Shown: one piece after another, positions 41,014 to 50,110 of the stretch
How positions within the stretch are numbered: the stretch's first letter is position 1
Layout of the letters: each line of letters begins with the position of its first letter
NCBI RefSeq assembly: GCF_014203755.1
Contig: NZ_JACHJS010000001.1
Span: 6,944,001 to 7,008,000, forward strand
Origin: Saccharothrix violaceirubra
GTDB taxonomy: Bacteria > Actinomycetota > Actinomycetes > Mycobacteriales > Pseudonocardiaceae
Direction of reading: 5' to 3'
DNA length: 64,000 nt
Position numbers and translations under genes: made by a program
Notes under the pieces: model-generated
Databases searched by the model: none
What the model was told of the DNA's origin: nothing
Seen by the model: the letters and a program-made list of their open reading frames with translations, nothing else

Positions 41014-42186
41014 ATGGCGTACTACCGTCAGGTCGGCGAGATCCCCCGAAAGCGGCACACGCAGTTCCGGACGCCCGACGGCGGCCTGTACGCCGAGGAA
41101 CTCATGGGTGTCGAGGGTTTCTCGGCCGACTCGGCGTTGCTGTACCACCGCCACCTCCCCACCGCGATCGTCGACGCGGTCACCGTCGAGGACGATCGTG
41201 GCGGTCTCGTGCCGAACCTGCCGCTCAAGCCGCGCCACTTCCGCACGCCCGACCTCACGTGGGACAAGGCCGACGCGGTCACCGGGCGGCGGACGCTGTT
41301 CGGCAACCCGGACGTCACGATCGGGTTCGTGGTGGCCACCGAGCCCAGCCCGCTCTACCGCAACGCGGCGGGCGACGAGCTGCTGTACGTGCAGTCCGGC
41401 GAGGGCGTCGTCGAGACGATCTACGGCGCGCTGACGGTCGGTGAGGGCGACTACGTCGTGCTGCCGACCTCGTGCACCTATCGGGTGGTGCCCGACTCGC
41501 CGCTGAGCCTGCTGGTCCTGGAGGCCGGCGGACACATCGGGCCGCCGAAGCGGTACCTGTCGAAGCAGGGCCAGTTCCTGGAGCACTCGCCGTACTGCGA
41601 GCGCGACGTGCGCGGCCCGACCGAACCGCTGCTGGTCGACGGCGAGGACGTGGACGTGCTCGTCCGCCACCGCGCGGGCCTGACCCGGTTCACCTACGCC
41701 AACCACCCGTTCGACGTCGTCGGCTGGGACGGGCACCTGTACCCGTGGGTGTTCAACATCGCCGACTTCGAGCCGATCACCGGCCGCGTGCACCAGCCGC
41801 CGCCCGTGCACCAGACGTTCGAGGGCCCCAATTTCGTGGTGTGCTCGTTCGTGCCGCGCAAGGTCGATTACCACCCGCTGTCGATCCCGGTGCCCTACAA
41901 CCACGCCAACGTGGACTCCGACGAGCTGCTGTTCTACGTGGGCGGCGACTACGAGGCGCGCAAGGGCTCGGGCATCAAGCTCGGCTCGCTGTCGCTGCAC
42001 CCGGCCGGCTGCACGCACGGCCCGCAGCCGGGCGCGGTCGAGGCGTCGCTGGGCGCCGAGCGGTTCGAGGAGCTGGCCGTCATGGTCGACACGTTCCGGC
42101 CGCTGGACCTGGGCGAGGCGGCGCTGTCGTCGGAGGACCCGAGGTACGCGTGGACGTGGGCACGCAGGGGCCCCGACCTGGACTGA
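41014..42186 (+). CDS. hmgA: homogentisate 1,2-dioxygenase
   Basis: 390 residues of cupin fold. Signatures are GDELLYVQSGEGVVET, PPPVHQTFEGPNFVVCSFVPRK in two parts, and the iron ligand region PYNHANVDSDELLFYVGG with HPAGCTHGPQPG. It opens the homogentisate ring to maleylacetoacetate with Fe(II) and O2. It is shorter than the fungal/animal enzyme (about 440), as usual in actinobacteria. The ATG at 41014 has GGAG upstream. Confidence 0.94.
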   Translation: MAYYRQVGEIPRKRHTQFRTPDGGLYAEELMGVEGFSADSALLYHRHLPTAIVDAVTVEDDRGGLVPNLPLKPRHFRTPDLTWDKADAVTGRRTLFGNPDVTIGFVVATEPSPLYRNAAGDELLYVQSGEGVVETIYGALTVGEGDYVVLPTSCTYRVVPDSPLSLLVLEAGGHIGPPKRYLSKQGQFLEHSPYCERDVRGPTEPLLVDGEDVDVLVRHRAGLTRFTYANHPFDVVGWDGHLYPWVFNIADFEPITGRVHQPPPVHQTFEGPNFVVCSFVPRKVDYHPLSIPVPYNHANVDSDELLFYVGGDYEARKGSGIKLGSLSLHPAGCTHGPQPGAVEASLGAERFEELAVMVDTFRPLDLGEAALSSEDPRYAWTWARRGPDLD

Positions 42187-42223
42187 TCCGAATTGTCATA
42201 CCCCCTGGCTACCGTCTGGAGCC

Positions 42224-43483
42224 ATGGACGCACAGGCGGTTCTCGGACTGGCCCCGGACGGCAAGGTGGCGGGCGCCGCCACCAAGCTGGCCGGGTCGTC
42301 CGGCTGGCACGGGCTGGGTCGTAGCGACCTGGCCCTGTGGGGGCTGTGCAAGGGCAGCGGTGCCAAGCCATACGCGGTCTGCGTCGACCTGGGCGACCGG
42401 GCGACCAAGTGCTCGTGCCCGTCGCGCAAGTTCCCGTGCAAGCACGCCTTGGCGTTGCAACTGCGCGACCTGGGCACGCCGCTGGAGGAGGGCGAGCCGC
42501 CGGACTGGGCGCGGGAGTGGCTGGACCGGCGCAAGGCCGCCGCGCCCGTCGACGACTCGCCCGAGGCCGTCGAACGGCGGGCCAGGGCGAAGGAGCGGAC
42601 GGCCGCCAAGCGCGAGGCGTCGGTGCGCGTGGGCGTGGCCGGGCTGACCGACTGGCTGGCGGACGTGGCGGGCGCGGGCATCGCGGCGCTGCCGGGCCGT
42701 GAGGCGGCGTGGTGGCAGGGCGTCACCGCGCGGATGGTCGACGCCAAAGCCCAGGGGCTGGCAGCTGCGGTCGAGAACGTGCGTGCGGCCGTGGCGGCGG
42801 GCGGGTCGCGGTGGGCGCACGACGCGGCGGACCGGTTGGGCGGGTTGCACCTGCTCACCCGGCTGGCCGGGACGGACTCGGCGGTCGTGCGCCGGCGCCT
42901 CGGGTACTCGGTGACCGAGGAGGAGGTCCGCGCCGCGCCGGGCATGACGGACCGCTGGATCTCGTTGCTGCGCCGGGAGACCGACGAGGGTCGGTTCCGC
43001 ACGCTGCGGCAGTGGGCGTGGGGGCGGGAGCACGGCTGGGTGCTCGCGGAGCGGCACGCGCGCGGTGATGCCCGGCCGGTGCCCGTGCTGCCGCACGGCG
43101 TCGAGCTGCACGCGGTGCTGCACCGGTACCCGGGTTCGTCGCGGGTGGCGCTCGGCGAGGTGATCACCGAACAGCCGCTCGGACCCGTGCCCGCGTCCGC
43201 GTCGTGGGTCGAGGCCTTGGCCGGCCTGGAACCGGCACTGCTGGCCGACCCGTGGGAACGCGTGCACCCGGTGTCGTGCGCGGGCGTGCGGCTGTCCGCC
43301 GACGCGACCCACGCGGTGGACGCCGAGGGCCGGGCGTTGAGGATCCACGCGGGCCTGGCGCTGGACCAGGTGGTCGCGATCACCGGCGGCACACCGTTCG
43401 ACCTGTGGGCGCTGTGGGACGGGGAAACGCTGCGCCCCGGCGCCGTGGCCTTGGCAGGCGACGCCCCGGAGGTGCTGGCATGA
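42224..43483 (+). CDS. SWIM zinc-finger protein of the MoxR/VWA operon
   Basis: 419 residues. The SWIM motif is KCSCPSRKFPCKHALAL (CxCx7CxH, about residues 65-80). The rest is a long helical and mixed region with no known enzyme motif (ends VVAITGGTPFDLWALWDGE). SWIM domains bind DNA or protein partners. The ATG at 42224 is 8 bases past TACCGT, a probable leaderless promoter for the operon. The stop overlaps the next start as ATGA. Confidence 0.8.
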   Translation: MDAQAVLGLAPDGKVAGAATKLAGSSGWHGLGRSDLALWGLCKGSGAKPYAVCVDLGDRATKCSCPSRKFPCKHALALQLRDLGTPLEEGEPPDWAREWLDRRKAAAPVDDSPEAVERRARAKERTAAKREASVRVGVAGLTDWLADVAGAGIAALPGREAAWWQGVTARMVDAKAQGLAAAVENVRAAVAAGGSRWAHDAADRLGGLHLLTRLAGTDSAVVRRRLGYSVTEEEVRAAPGMTDRWISLLRRETDEGRFRTLRQWAWGREHGWVLAERHARGDARPVPVLPHGVELHAVLHRYPGSSRVALGEVITEQPLGPVPASASWVEALAGLEPALLADPWERVHPVSCAGVRLSADATHAVDAEGRALRIHAGLALDQVVAITGGTPFDLWALWDGETLRPGAVALAGDAPEVLA

Positions 43484-43776
43484 GCCGACTTTCGAATCCC
43501 CCGCCCGAAACCGGCCGCCCCTCCACCGACGCACTCTCCCCGACCACCGCACCGTGGTCCGGAGACGACCACCCCATCGGCACCCGCCGCCCGAGGCCCC
43601 GGCACGAACACGACCACCCGGCCGCCGCATCCACCACCGAGTCGACCTTCGGACGCGCCCCTCGCCGCCCGGGGCCACACCCGGCGCAGGGCCGCCACCC
43701 CGGCGTACCCACCTCGACACCGCGTCCCGGACACCGGCGGACCGCCCTCCCGACCCGCCCGGCGGTGTCCGCATGA
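43480..43776 (+). CDS. Pro/Arg-rich linker ORF between SWIM and DUF5691 genes
   Basis: 98 residues beginning MSRLSNPPPETGRPSTDALS, extremely rich in Pro, Arg, Thr and His, predicted disordered. It starts with an ATGA overlap on the SWIM stop and ends with an ATGA overlap on the DUF5691 start, filling the only large gap with a continuous reading frame. It may be a real small protein or serve mainly to carry ribosomes across. A similar ORF sits at 48462-48572. Confidence 0.5.
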   Translation: MSRLSNPPPETGRPSTDALSPTTAPWSGDDHPIGTRRPRPRHEHDHPAAASTTESTFGRAPRRPGPHPAQGRHPGVPTSTPRPGHRRTALPTRPAVSA

Positions 43777-45197
43777 GCCGCGACGCCGAGTGGGACGAGA
43801 CGGTCCAGACCCTTCTCGTCGGAGCGCACCGATCCGGGGTCGACGCGGCGGAACTCCTCGACCGCTGTGCGGCGTTGGGGCTCGCGGCCCACGGCGCCCC
43901 CCTTCCCCCGGTCGCCGAAGGCGGCTTCCTGGAGCAGGCACCCGAAGCCACCGAGGCCCTCGTACCTCCGGCGGCACGGGACGTGCTCGCCCAGATCACG
44001 GCGTCCGACGACCAGGTGCTGCTCACCGAGTGGTGCGGCATGGCCAGGGGCGTCGGTTTGGTGGCACACCACCGGGAACTGCCCGTGCTGCTGGACCTGG
44101 GCACGTCCCACACCGGACTCAGGCAGGCCGTCACGGCGGTCCTCGGCACGCGCGGCCGGTGGCTCGCGTCCGTGCGGACGCGGTGGAACTGGGCGGTCGC
44201 GGCCGTCGAGGCGGTCGACCTCGACAACGCGATGGACCTGCCCGGCCCCGCCCGGCAGGCGGCGTTGCGGCGGGCACGCACGCTCGACCCCGACGGCACC
44301 CGCGAGTTCCTCGCCGCCCAGTACGACCGCCAACCCCGCGCGGTCGACCGCCAGGCCGTGGTCAACGCGTTGGAGGCCGGTCTCTCGCACGACGACGAGG
44401 CGTTGCTCGAACGCGCGCTCGACGACCTGGCCATCGGCGTGCACGACGAGGCGTTGCGGCTGCTGCGCGCCCTGCCCGACTCGTTGCTCGCCCGCCGGGC
44501 CGCCGACCGCCTGCACCGGGGCCTGTGGCTGACCGCCGAGGGGTTCGACGTCCGGTCCGACGAGCTGTGGACCGTGGTCGAACCCGATCCCGAGGAGGCG
44601 CGCGACCTGCTGCGCGACGGTTCGGAGTCGGGGGTCACGGGTCGCATCCGGGGTGCTTCGGCCGCCGTGCCGCCGGGCTACTGGACCAGGCGGCTCGGCT
44701 CCGACGACGTCGACGCGGCCCGTGAGCTGGAGCGCAGCCCGTGGGCGGCGGCCCTGTTGCGGGGCGTGGCGCAGCGCCTCAACCTCGCGGTCGACGCTCG
44801 GCCGTGGGCGGTGGCCGCGACCCGCAGTCTCACCGGCATGGAGCAGTTGGAGATGCTCGCGACGCTGCCCACCGACCTGGCCGCGCGCACCGTCGTCGAA
44901 GTGTCGCGGCAGTGGAACTACGACCTGCTCGACCACGCGTGCTCGCAGTTGCCCGCGCCGTGGTCGGCCGAGGCGACGGCCGCGCTGCTGGGCCGCTACG
45001 CCGACATGCGCGATCCGCGCTGGCGGGCGGGCCGACCACCGGCCGTGCTGCTGACCAGGGGTGACGCCGAGGTGCTCGGCGCGAACTGGCACGTGATCAC
45101 CGAACGCTGGCCGACCCACACCTCCGAGTTGGACGTCCTGCGCCTGCGCATGCAGTTGCGCGACGCCTTTGCCCCGCACCGAAAGGACCGACCGTGA
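43773..45197 (+). CDS. DUF5691 family protein
   Basis: 474 residues, largely helical and repeat-like, with several Arg/Leu-rich helices (for example LLRALPDSLLARRAADRLH and PAVPPGYWTRRLGSDD). It has the general look of a HEAT/TPR-type scaffold. No catalytic motif seen. DUF5691 genes are found beside MoxR ATPase and VWA genes, as here. The ATG at 43773 is coupled to the linker ORF. The stop overlaps the MoxR start. Confidence 0.75.
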   Translation: MSRDAEWDETVQTLLVGAHRSGVDAAELLDRCAALGLAAHGAPLPPVAEGGFLEQAPEATEALVPPAARDVLAQITASDDQVLLTEWCGMARGVGLVAHHRELPVLLDLGTSHTGLRQAVTAVLGTRGRWLASVRTRWNWAVAAVEAVDLDNAMDLPGPARQAALRRARTLDPDGTREFLAAQYDRQPRAVDRQAVVNALEAGLSHDDEALLERALDDLAIGVHDEALRLLRALPDSLLARRAADRLHRGLWLTAEGFDVRSDELWTVVEPDPEEARDLLRDGSESGVTGRIRGASAAVPPGYWTRRLGSDDVDAARELERSPWAAALLRGVAQRLNLAVDARPWAVAATRSLTGMEQLEMLATLPTDLAARTVVEVSRQWNYDLLDHACSQLPAPWSAEATAALLGRYADMRDPRWRAGRPPAVLLTRGDAEVLGANWHVITERWPTHTSELDVLRLRMQLRDAFAPHRKDRP

Positions 45198-46276
45198 CCG
45201 AGACCGTGCTGCGGCCCGCCGCGGAACAGCAGTACGCCGCCGAGCTGACCGCCCTGGCGGCGACCGACGACCGGCCGCGTCCGCCGCGGTGGCGGATGTC
45301 GCCGCAGGCCGTCGTGCGCTACCTGCTCGGCGGGACGCTGTCCGACGGCACGGTGATCACCCCGAAGTACATCGGCGACCGGCGCCTGGTGGAGGTGGCC
45401 GTCGGCACGCTGGTGACCGACCGGGCGCTGCTGCTGGTCGGTGTGCCGGGCACGGCGAAGTCGTGGCTGTCCGAGCACGTCGCGGCGGCGGTGAGCGGTG
45501 ATTCGACGCTGGTCGTGCAGGGCACGGCAGGCACGGGCGAGGACCAGGTCCGGTACGGCTGGAACTACGCGCGGTTGATCGCGGAGGGGCCGAGCGAGGC
45601 GGCCGTCGTGGCGAGCCCGGTGCTCAAGGCGATGCGCACGGGCGCGGTGGCGCGGATCGAGGAGCTGACCCGCATGCCCGCCGAGGTGCAGGACTCGTTC
45701 ATCACGATCCTGTCCGAGAAGACCCTGCCGATCCCGGAGCTGGGCACGCAGGTGCAGGCCGTGCCGGGCTTCACCGTGATCGCGACGGCCAACGACCGCG
45801 ACCGGGGCGTGAACCAGATGTCGTCGGCGCTGGCCCGCCGGTTCAACACCGTGGTGCTGCCGCCGCCGGCGACCGAGGACGACGAGGTGCGGATCGTGTC
45901 GTCGCGGGCCGAGCAGCTCGGCCGGGCGCTGGACCTGCCCGCCCGGCCGCCCGCGCTGGACGAGGTACGCCGGATCGTGCGGATCTTCCGGGAGCTGCGC
46001 AACGGGTCCACTGTGGATGGTCGGACGCAGCTCAAGAAGCCCAGCGGCAGCCTGTCGACGGCCGAGGCGATCTCGGTGGTCGCCGGCGGCATGGCGTTGG
46101 CGGGCCACTTCGGCGACGGCACGATCACCGCCGACGAGGTCGCGTCCGGCCTGCTCGGCGCGGTGGTGAAGGACCGGGTCTCGGACACCGCGGCGTGGCA
46201 GGAGTACCTGGAGACGGTCGTGAAGGAACGCGCCGACTGGCGCGACCTGTACCGGGCGTGCCGGGACCTGGCGTGA
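45194..46276 (+). CDS. MoxR-type AAA+ ATPase
   Basis: 360 residues. Walker A is GVPGTAKS (about residue 82). The Walker B region is AVARIEELTRMP with an EE pair, then sensor 1 FTVIATANDRDRGVNQ and arginine-finger region ALARRFNTVVLP. MoxR ATPases remodel partner proteins together with VWA proteins, which suits the VWA gene at the operon end. The GTG at 45194 overlaps the DUF5691 stop. Confidence 0.9.
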   Translation: MTETVLRPAAEQQYAAELTALAATDDRPRPPRWRMSPQAVVRYLLGGTLSDGTVITPKYIGDRRLVEVAVGTLVTDRALLLVGVPGTAKSWLSEHVAAAVSGDSTLVVQGTAGTGEDQVRYGWNYARLIAEGPSEAAVVASPVLKAMRTGAVARIEELTRMPAEVQDSFITILSEKTLPIPELGTQVQAVPGFTVIATANDRDRGVNQMSSALARRFNTVVLPPPATEDDEVRIVSSRAEQLGRALDLPARPPALDEVRRIVRIFRELRNGSTVDGRTQLKKPSGSLSTAEAISVVAGGMALAGHFGDGTITADEVASGLLGAVVKDRVSDTAAWQEYLETVVKERADWRDLYRACRDLA

Positions 46277-48465
46277 GCCGACCCCTGCCCGACCGGGTCA
46301 CGCTGCTCGGCGTGCGCCACCACGGCCCGGGTTCGGCACGCATGGTGCAGGCCGCCCTCGAGCATCTGCGCCCGGCGATCGTGCTGGTCGAGGGCCCACC
46401 GGAGGCGGACGTCCTGCTGCCGCACGTCCGCCGGCTCACCCCGCCGGTGGCCGTGCTGCTGCACGACGAGGCCGATCCGGGCCGGGCCGCGTTCTGGCCG
46501 TTCGCCGAGTTCTCGCCGGAGTGGCGGGCCTTGACGTGGGCGGACGCGCACGACGTCCCGTTGCGCTTCTTCGACCTGCCCGCCGCCGCCTCGCTGGGCG
46601 GGCCGGAAACACCGCCCGACGACACCCCCGAACCGCAGGTGGCCGTCGACCCGCTGGGCCTGCTCGCCGAAGCGGCCGGTTTCGACGACCCCGAGCGCTG
46701 GTGGGAGGACGTGGTCGAGCACCACGGCGACCCCGCCGACCTTGCCGAAGCCGTCGCCGAGGCCATGTCCGCCGTGCGTGCCGAGTACGAGCACCACGTG
46801 GACGACCGGACGCTCCGACGGGAAGCGGCCATGCGCCAGGGCATCCGCAAGGCGCTCAAGGACACCGACGGGCCGGTCGTCGTGGTGTGCGGCGCGTGGC
46901 ACGTGCCCGCCCTGCGCACGCTCCCGACGGCCTCGCTCGACGCGGCGGCGCTCAAGGGCCTGCCGCGGCGCAAGGTGTCCGGGACCTGGGTGCCGTGGAG
47001 CCACGGCAAGCTCGCCGCGTCGTCGGGCTACGGCGCGGGCATCGACTCGCCCGGCTGGTACGCGCACCTATGGGAGACCGCCCAGGGCAAGGACACCGTG
47101 GCGCGGTGGTTCTCCCGTGCGTGCACCGTGCTGCGCGACGAGGACCTGCCGGCGTCCACGGCGAGCGCGGTCGAGGCCGTGCGGCTCGCGGACACGCTGG
47201 CGGCGCTGCGCGGCCGTCCGTCGCCCGGCCTGTCCGAGGTCATGGAGTCGGCGCGCGCGGTCCTGTGCGGCGGCGACCAGGTCCACCTCGACGTCGTGCA
47301 CACCCGGCTCGTGGTCGGCGAGCGCATCGGCGAGGTCGGCGACGAGGTTCCGCGCTCCCCGCTGGCCGCCGACCTGGACCGGCTGCGCAAGCGGCTGCGC
47401 CTGGCGGTCGCGGCCGAGGCGAAGTCGTTGCGGCTCGACCTGCGCCGGGACAACGACCGCGAGCGGTCGAAGCTGTTGCGGCGCCTGGAGGTCCTCGACG
47501 TCCCGTGGGGCACGCCGGACGCGAGCCGGGGACTGGGTACGTTCACCGAGCAGTGGCAACTGCTGTGGCGGCCCGAGTTCGCGGTGGCCCTCGCGGTGGC
47601 GGCGCGGCACGGCACGACGGTCGAGAGCGCCGCACGGCACGTCCTCGAAGAGCGGGCGGCCGGCGCGTCGCGCGTGGTCGAGGCCGCCGAGGTGCTCGAT
47701 CACGCCGTCGGGTGCGAACTGCCCGAGGCGGTGGCGGCGGCACGGGCCGCGCTCGACCGCCGGGCCGCGGCGGCGACGGACGCCCTGGAACTGCTCGACG
47801 CCCTGCCGAGCCTGGCGACGACGGTCCGCTACGGCTCGGTCCGCGACACCGATCCCGAACTGCTCCGGGTGGCCCTGCACGGCCTGCTCGCGCGTGGCGC
47901 GGTCGGACTGCCCCTGGCCTGCCGGAACGTCGACGACGCCACGGCGGAACGCGCGCTGGCCGCGGTCGACGGCGCCGACGAGGCCGTCCGCCTCGCGGCC
48001 GACGACGACCACCGGGCCACGTGGCGCCGGGCGTTGCGCTCGCTGTCGGACCTGACCGAGGCGCACGGTCTGCCGGCGGGACGGGCGACGCGCCTGCTGT
48101 GGGAGGCGGGCGAGGTCGACTCGGCCACTGTCGAGACCCGGCTGCACCGCGCGGTGTCCACGAACGCCGGCGCGACCGCGTTCGTGGCGGGCTTCCTGCG
48201 TGGCTCGGCGGCGCTGCTCGCGGCCGACCGGTCCCTGTTCGCCGTGGTGGACGACTGGCTGTCCGGTCTGGCAGGCCCGGATTTCGAGGCCGCGTTGCCG
48301 TTGCTGCGCAAGGCCGTGACGGAGTTCTCGACGGCCGAACGCCGCATGATCGGCGACCGCGTGAAGGGCCGGACCAGGTCCGGGAAGCCGACGGGCGACT
48401 GGGACGAGGACCTGGCGGACCGCCTGGTCGCCCACGTCCGCACCCTGCTGGGACCGCGGTCGTGA
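46273..48465 (+). CDS. DUF5682 family protein
   Basis: 730 residues. The N-terminal 250 residues start VTLLGVRHHGPGSARMVQ and AIVLVEGPPEAD, with later VVVVCGAWHVPAL. This HG/ExP/H pattern recalls the EreA/ChaN/TraB-TIKI fold, which includes proteases and esterases (inference). The remainder is helical with long Arg/Glu-rich segments (RLRLAVAAEAKSLRLDLRRD). It is coupled to MoxR by a GTGA overlap. It is the largest member of the operon and the best candidate for an effector or substrate-processing enzyme. Confidence 0.75.
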   Translation: MSRPLPDRVTLLGVRHHGPGSARMVQAALEHLRPAIVLVEGPPEADVLLPHVRRLTPPVAVLLHDEADPGRAAFWPFAEFSPEWRALTWADAHDVPLRFFDLPAAASLGGPETPPDDTPEPQVAVDPLGLLAEAAGFDDPERWWEDVVEHHGDPADLAEAVAEAMSAVRAEYEHHVDDRTLRREAAMRQGIRKALKDTDGPVVVVCGAWHVPALRTLPTASLDAAALKGLPRRKVSGTWVPWSHGKLAASSGYGAGIDSPGWYAHLWETAQGKDTVARWFSRACTVLRDEDLPASTASAVEAVRLADTLAALRGRPSPGLSEVMESARAVLCGGDQVHLDVVHTRLVVGERIGEVGDEVPRSPLAADLDRLRKRLRLAVAAEAKSLRLDLRRDNDRERSKLLRRLEVLDVPWGTPDASRGLGTFTEQWQLLWRPEFAVALAVAARHGTTVESAARHVLEERAAGASRVVEAAEVLDHAVGCELPEAVAAARAALDRRAAAATDALELLDALPSLATTVRYGSVRDTDPELLRVALHGLLARGAVGLPLACRNVDDATAERALAAVDGADEAVRLAADDDHRATWRRALRSLSDLTEAHGLPAGRATRLLWEAGEVDSATVETRLHRAVSTNAGATAFVAGFLRGSAALLAADRSLFAVVDDWLSGLAGPDFEAALPLLRKAVTEFSTAERRMIGDRVKGRTRSGKPTGDWDEDLADRLVAHVRTLLGPRS

Positions 48466-48572
48466 GCCACTCCCGCCCCGCCGACACGACACCGGACCGG
48501 CCACGACGTCCGCCGCCCGACACCGGCAAACCGCGTGCGCCAGTCCTCCGACACCCGAAGGCGGTCCGATGA
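48462..48572 (+). CDS. short Pro/Arg-rich linker ORF between DUF5682 and VWA genes
   Basis: 36 codons (VSHSRPADTTPDRPRRPP, then DTGKPRAP). It begins as GTGA on the DUF5682 stop and ends as ATGA on the VWA start. It shares PP-[DE]-T-G-[KR]-P with the longer linker ORF at 43480. Size and composition suggest coupling rather than a folded product. Confidence 0.45.
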   Translation: MSHSRPADTTPDRPRRPPPDTGKPRAPVLRHPKAVR

Positions 48573-49738
48573 GCACCGACGAGACCGAACGGCTGCGGCG
48601 CTGGCGGTTGCTGCTCGGCGCCGACGCGGGCGACCTGAGCACCCTGGGCACGGACGACGCCCGCCGCGACTCGGCGCTGACCGGCCTCTACGGCGGCGGC
48701 CCGGTGGAGGGCGGCGGGCGCAAGCGCGGCGCCGGGCTGAGCGGCTCGGCCCCCGTCCTGCACCGCTGGCTCGGCGACATCCGCACGTACTTCCCCACGT
48801 CCGTGGTCCAGGTGATGCAACGCGACGCGGTGGACCGCCTGGGCCTGCGCCAACTCCTCCTCGAACCCGAACTGCTGGCCGGTGCCGAACCGGACGTGAA
48901 CCTGGTCGGCACGCTGCTGTCGCTCTCGTCGGCGATCCCGGCGCGCACCCGTGAGACCGCACGCGCGGTCGTGCGCAAGGTCGTGGAGGAGATCGAAAGA
49001 CGGCTGGCGGAACGCCTGAAGGCCGCCGTGCACGGCGCGGTCGACCGTTCGCGGCGCACGCGCCGACCACGTCTGTCCGATGTGGACTGGGACGCCACGA
49101 TCCGGGCCAACCTCAAGCACTACCAGCCCGACCAGGGCACGGTCGTGGTCGAGCAGCTCAGGGGTCATCGCCGGCGGAGTCGGACGGCGGCGCTCAAGGA
49201 CGTGATCCTGCTGGTCGACCAGTCGGGGTCGATGGCCGAGTCGGTGGTGTACTCGGCGGTGATGGGCGCGTCGCTGGCGTCGTTGCGCAGCGTGGACACG
49301 AAGCTCGTCGTGTTCGACACCGAGGTGGTCGACCTGACCGACGAGCTGGACGACCCGGTGGACCTGCTCTTCGCGACCCAGCTCGGCGGCGGCACGGACA
49401 TCAACCGGGCCGTGGCCTACGGCCAGTCGCTGGTCCGCCGCCCGTCGGACACGGTGTTGGTGCTGATCAGCGACCTCTACGAGGGTGGTGTGGCGGACGA
49501 ACTCCGACGCCGGGTCCGGGAGTTGGTGCACAGCGGTGTGACGGTCGTCGTGCTGTTGGCGTTGAGCGACGGCGGCACACCGGCGTACGACCACGAGTTG
49601 GCGGCGCAGTTGTCGGACCTGGGCGCACCCGCGTTCGCATGCACCCCGGACCGATTTCCCGACCTCCTCGCCACCGCGCTGCGGAAGGAGGACGTTGCCG
49701 CTTGGGCCGAGCAGAACGACATGCCGGTCGGTCGTTAG
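48569..49738 (+). CDS. VWA domain protein
   Basis: 389 residues. The N-terminal half is helical with a Gly/Arg-rich loop (YGGGPVEGGGRKRGAG). The VWA domain begins about residue 208, with MIDAS residues in LLVDQSGSMAES (DxSxS), the Thr in LGGGTDINRAV and the Asp in LISDLYEG. It is the usual partner of MoxR ATPases. It ends with a 4-base overlap on the convergent small membrane gene. Confidence 0.88.
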   Translation: MSTDETERLRRWRLLLGADAGDLSTLGTDDARRDSALTGLYGGGPVEGGGRKRGAGLSGSAPVLHRWLGDIRTYFPTSVVQVMQRDAVDRLGLRQLLLEPELLAGAEPDVNLVGTLLSLSSAIPARTRETARAVVRKVVEEIERRLAERLKAAVHGAVDRSRRTRRPRLSDVDWDATIRANLKHYQPDQGTVVVEQLRGHRRRSRTAALKDVILLVDQSGSMAESVVYSAVMGASLASLRSVDTKLVVFDTEVVDLTDELDDPVDLLFATQLGGGTDINRAVAYGQSLVRRPSDTVLVLISDLYEGGVADELRRRVRELVHSGVTVVVLLALSDGGTPAYDHELAAQLSDLGAPAFACTPDRFPDLLATALRKEDVAAWAEQNDMPVGR

Positions 49739-50019
49739 TCGACCACGACCTCCTCGTCACGCCGGATGCGCCGGCGTGCGCGTGCGGAGGGGCCGCCGAC
49801 GAGGACGACCAGGACCACGACGATGACCGCCGCGGCGTAGAGCCACAGCGACCCGCCGAGGAGGTAGAGCACTTCTTCGATCAACAGCGCTGCGGCGACG
49901 GCGATCACCAACAGGCCGGCCAGGAATCCCACGACTCGTCTCCCGTCGAACTCGTCCACCCGGGCCAATTCCGGCCCGCTCCGGGCCGAAGGGGAGAGTC
50001 GACCAAATACGATCGTCAC
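49735..50019 (-). CDS. small two-helix membrane protein
   Basis: 94 residues from GTG 50019, or 74 from the GTG starting VDEFDGRRVVGFL. Two hydrophobic helices (VVGFLAGLLVIAVAAALLI and LWLYAAAVIVVVLVVLVGG) are followed by an Arg-rich end. No family recognised. It converges on the VWA gene. No ribosome site supports either start. Confidence 0.55.
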   Translation of the reverse strand: MTIVFGRLSPSARSGPELARVDEFDGRRVVGFLAGLLVIAVAAALLIEEVLYLLGGSLWLYAAAVIVVVLVVLVGGPSARARRRIRRDEEVVVD

Positions 50020-50069
50020 CGATCAACGAACACGTGGTCGGCTTTCGGCTCAACCCGCTCAAGCAAGGG

Positions 50070-50085
50070 TTGACTTGAAGGTCAA
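50070..50085. promoter_or_regulatory. TTGAC-N6-GTCAA palindrome, candidate TetR operator
   Basis: TTGAC TTGAAG GTCAA lies 25 bp upstream of the tandem-TetR gene start. Its left half also looks like a -35 element. It fits autoregulation. Confidence 0.55.
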
Positions 50086-50110
50086 GGCGGGTCGTCGAGG
50101 AGGTTTTCCC

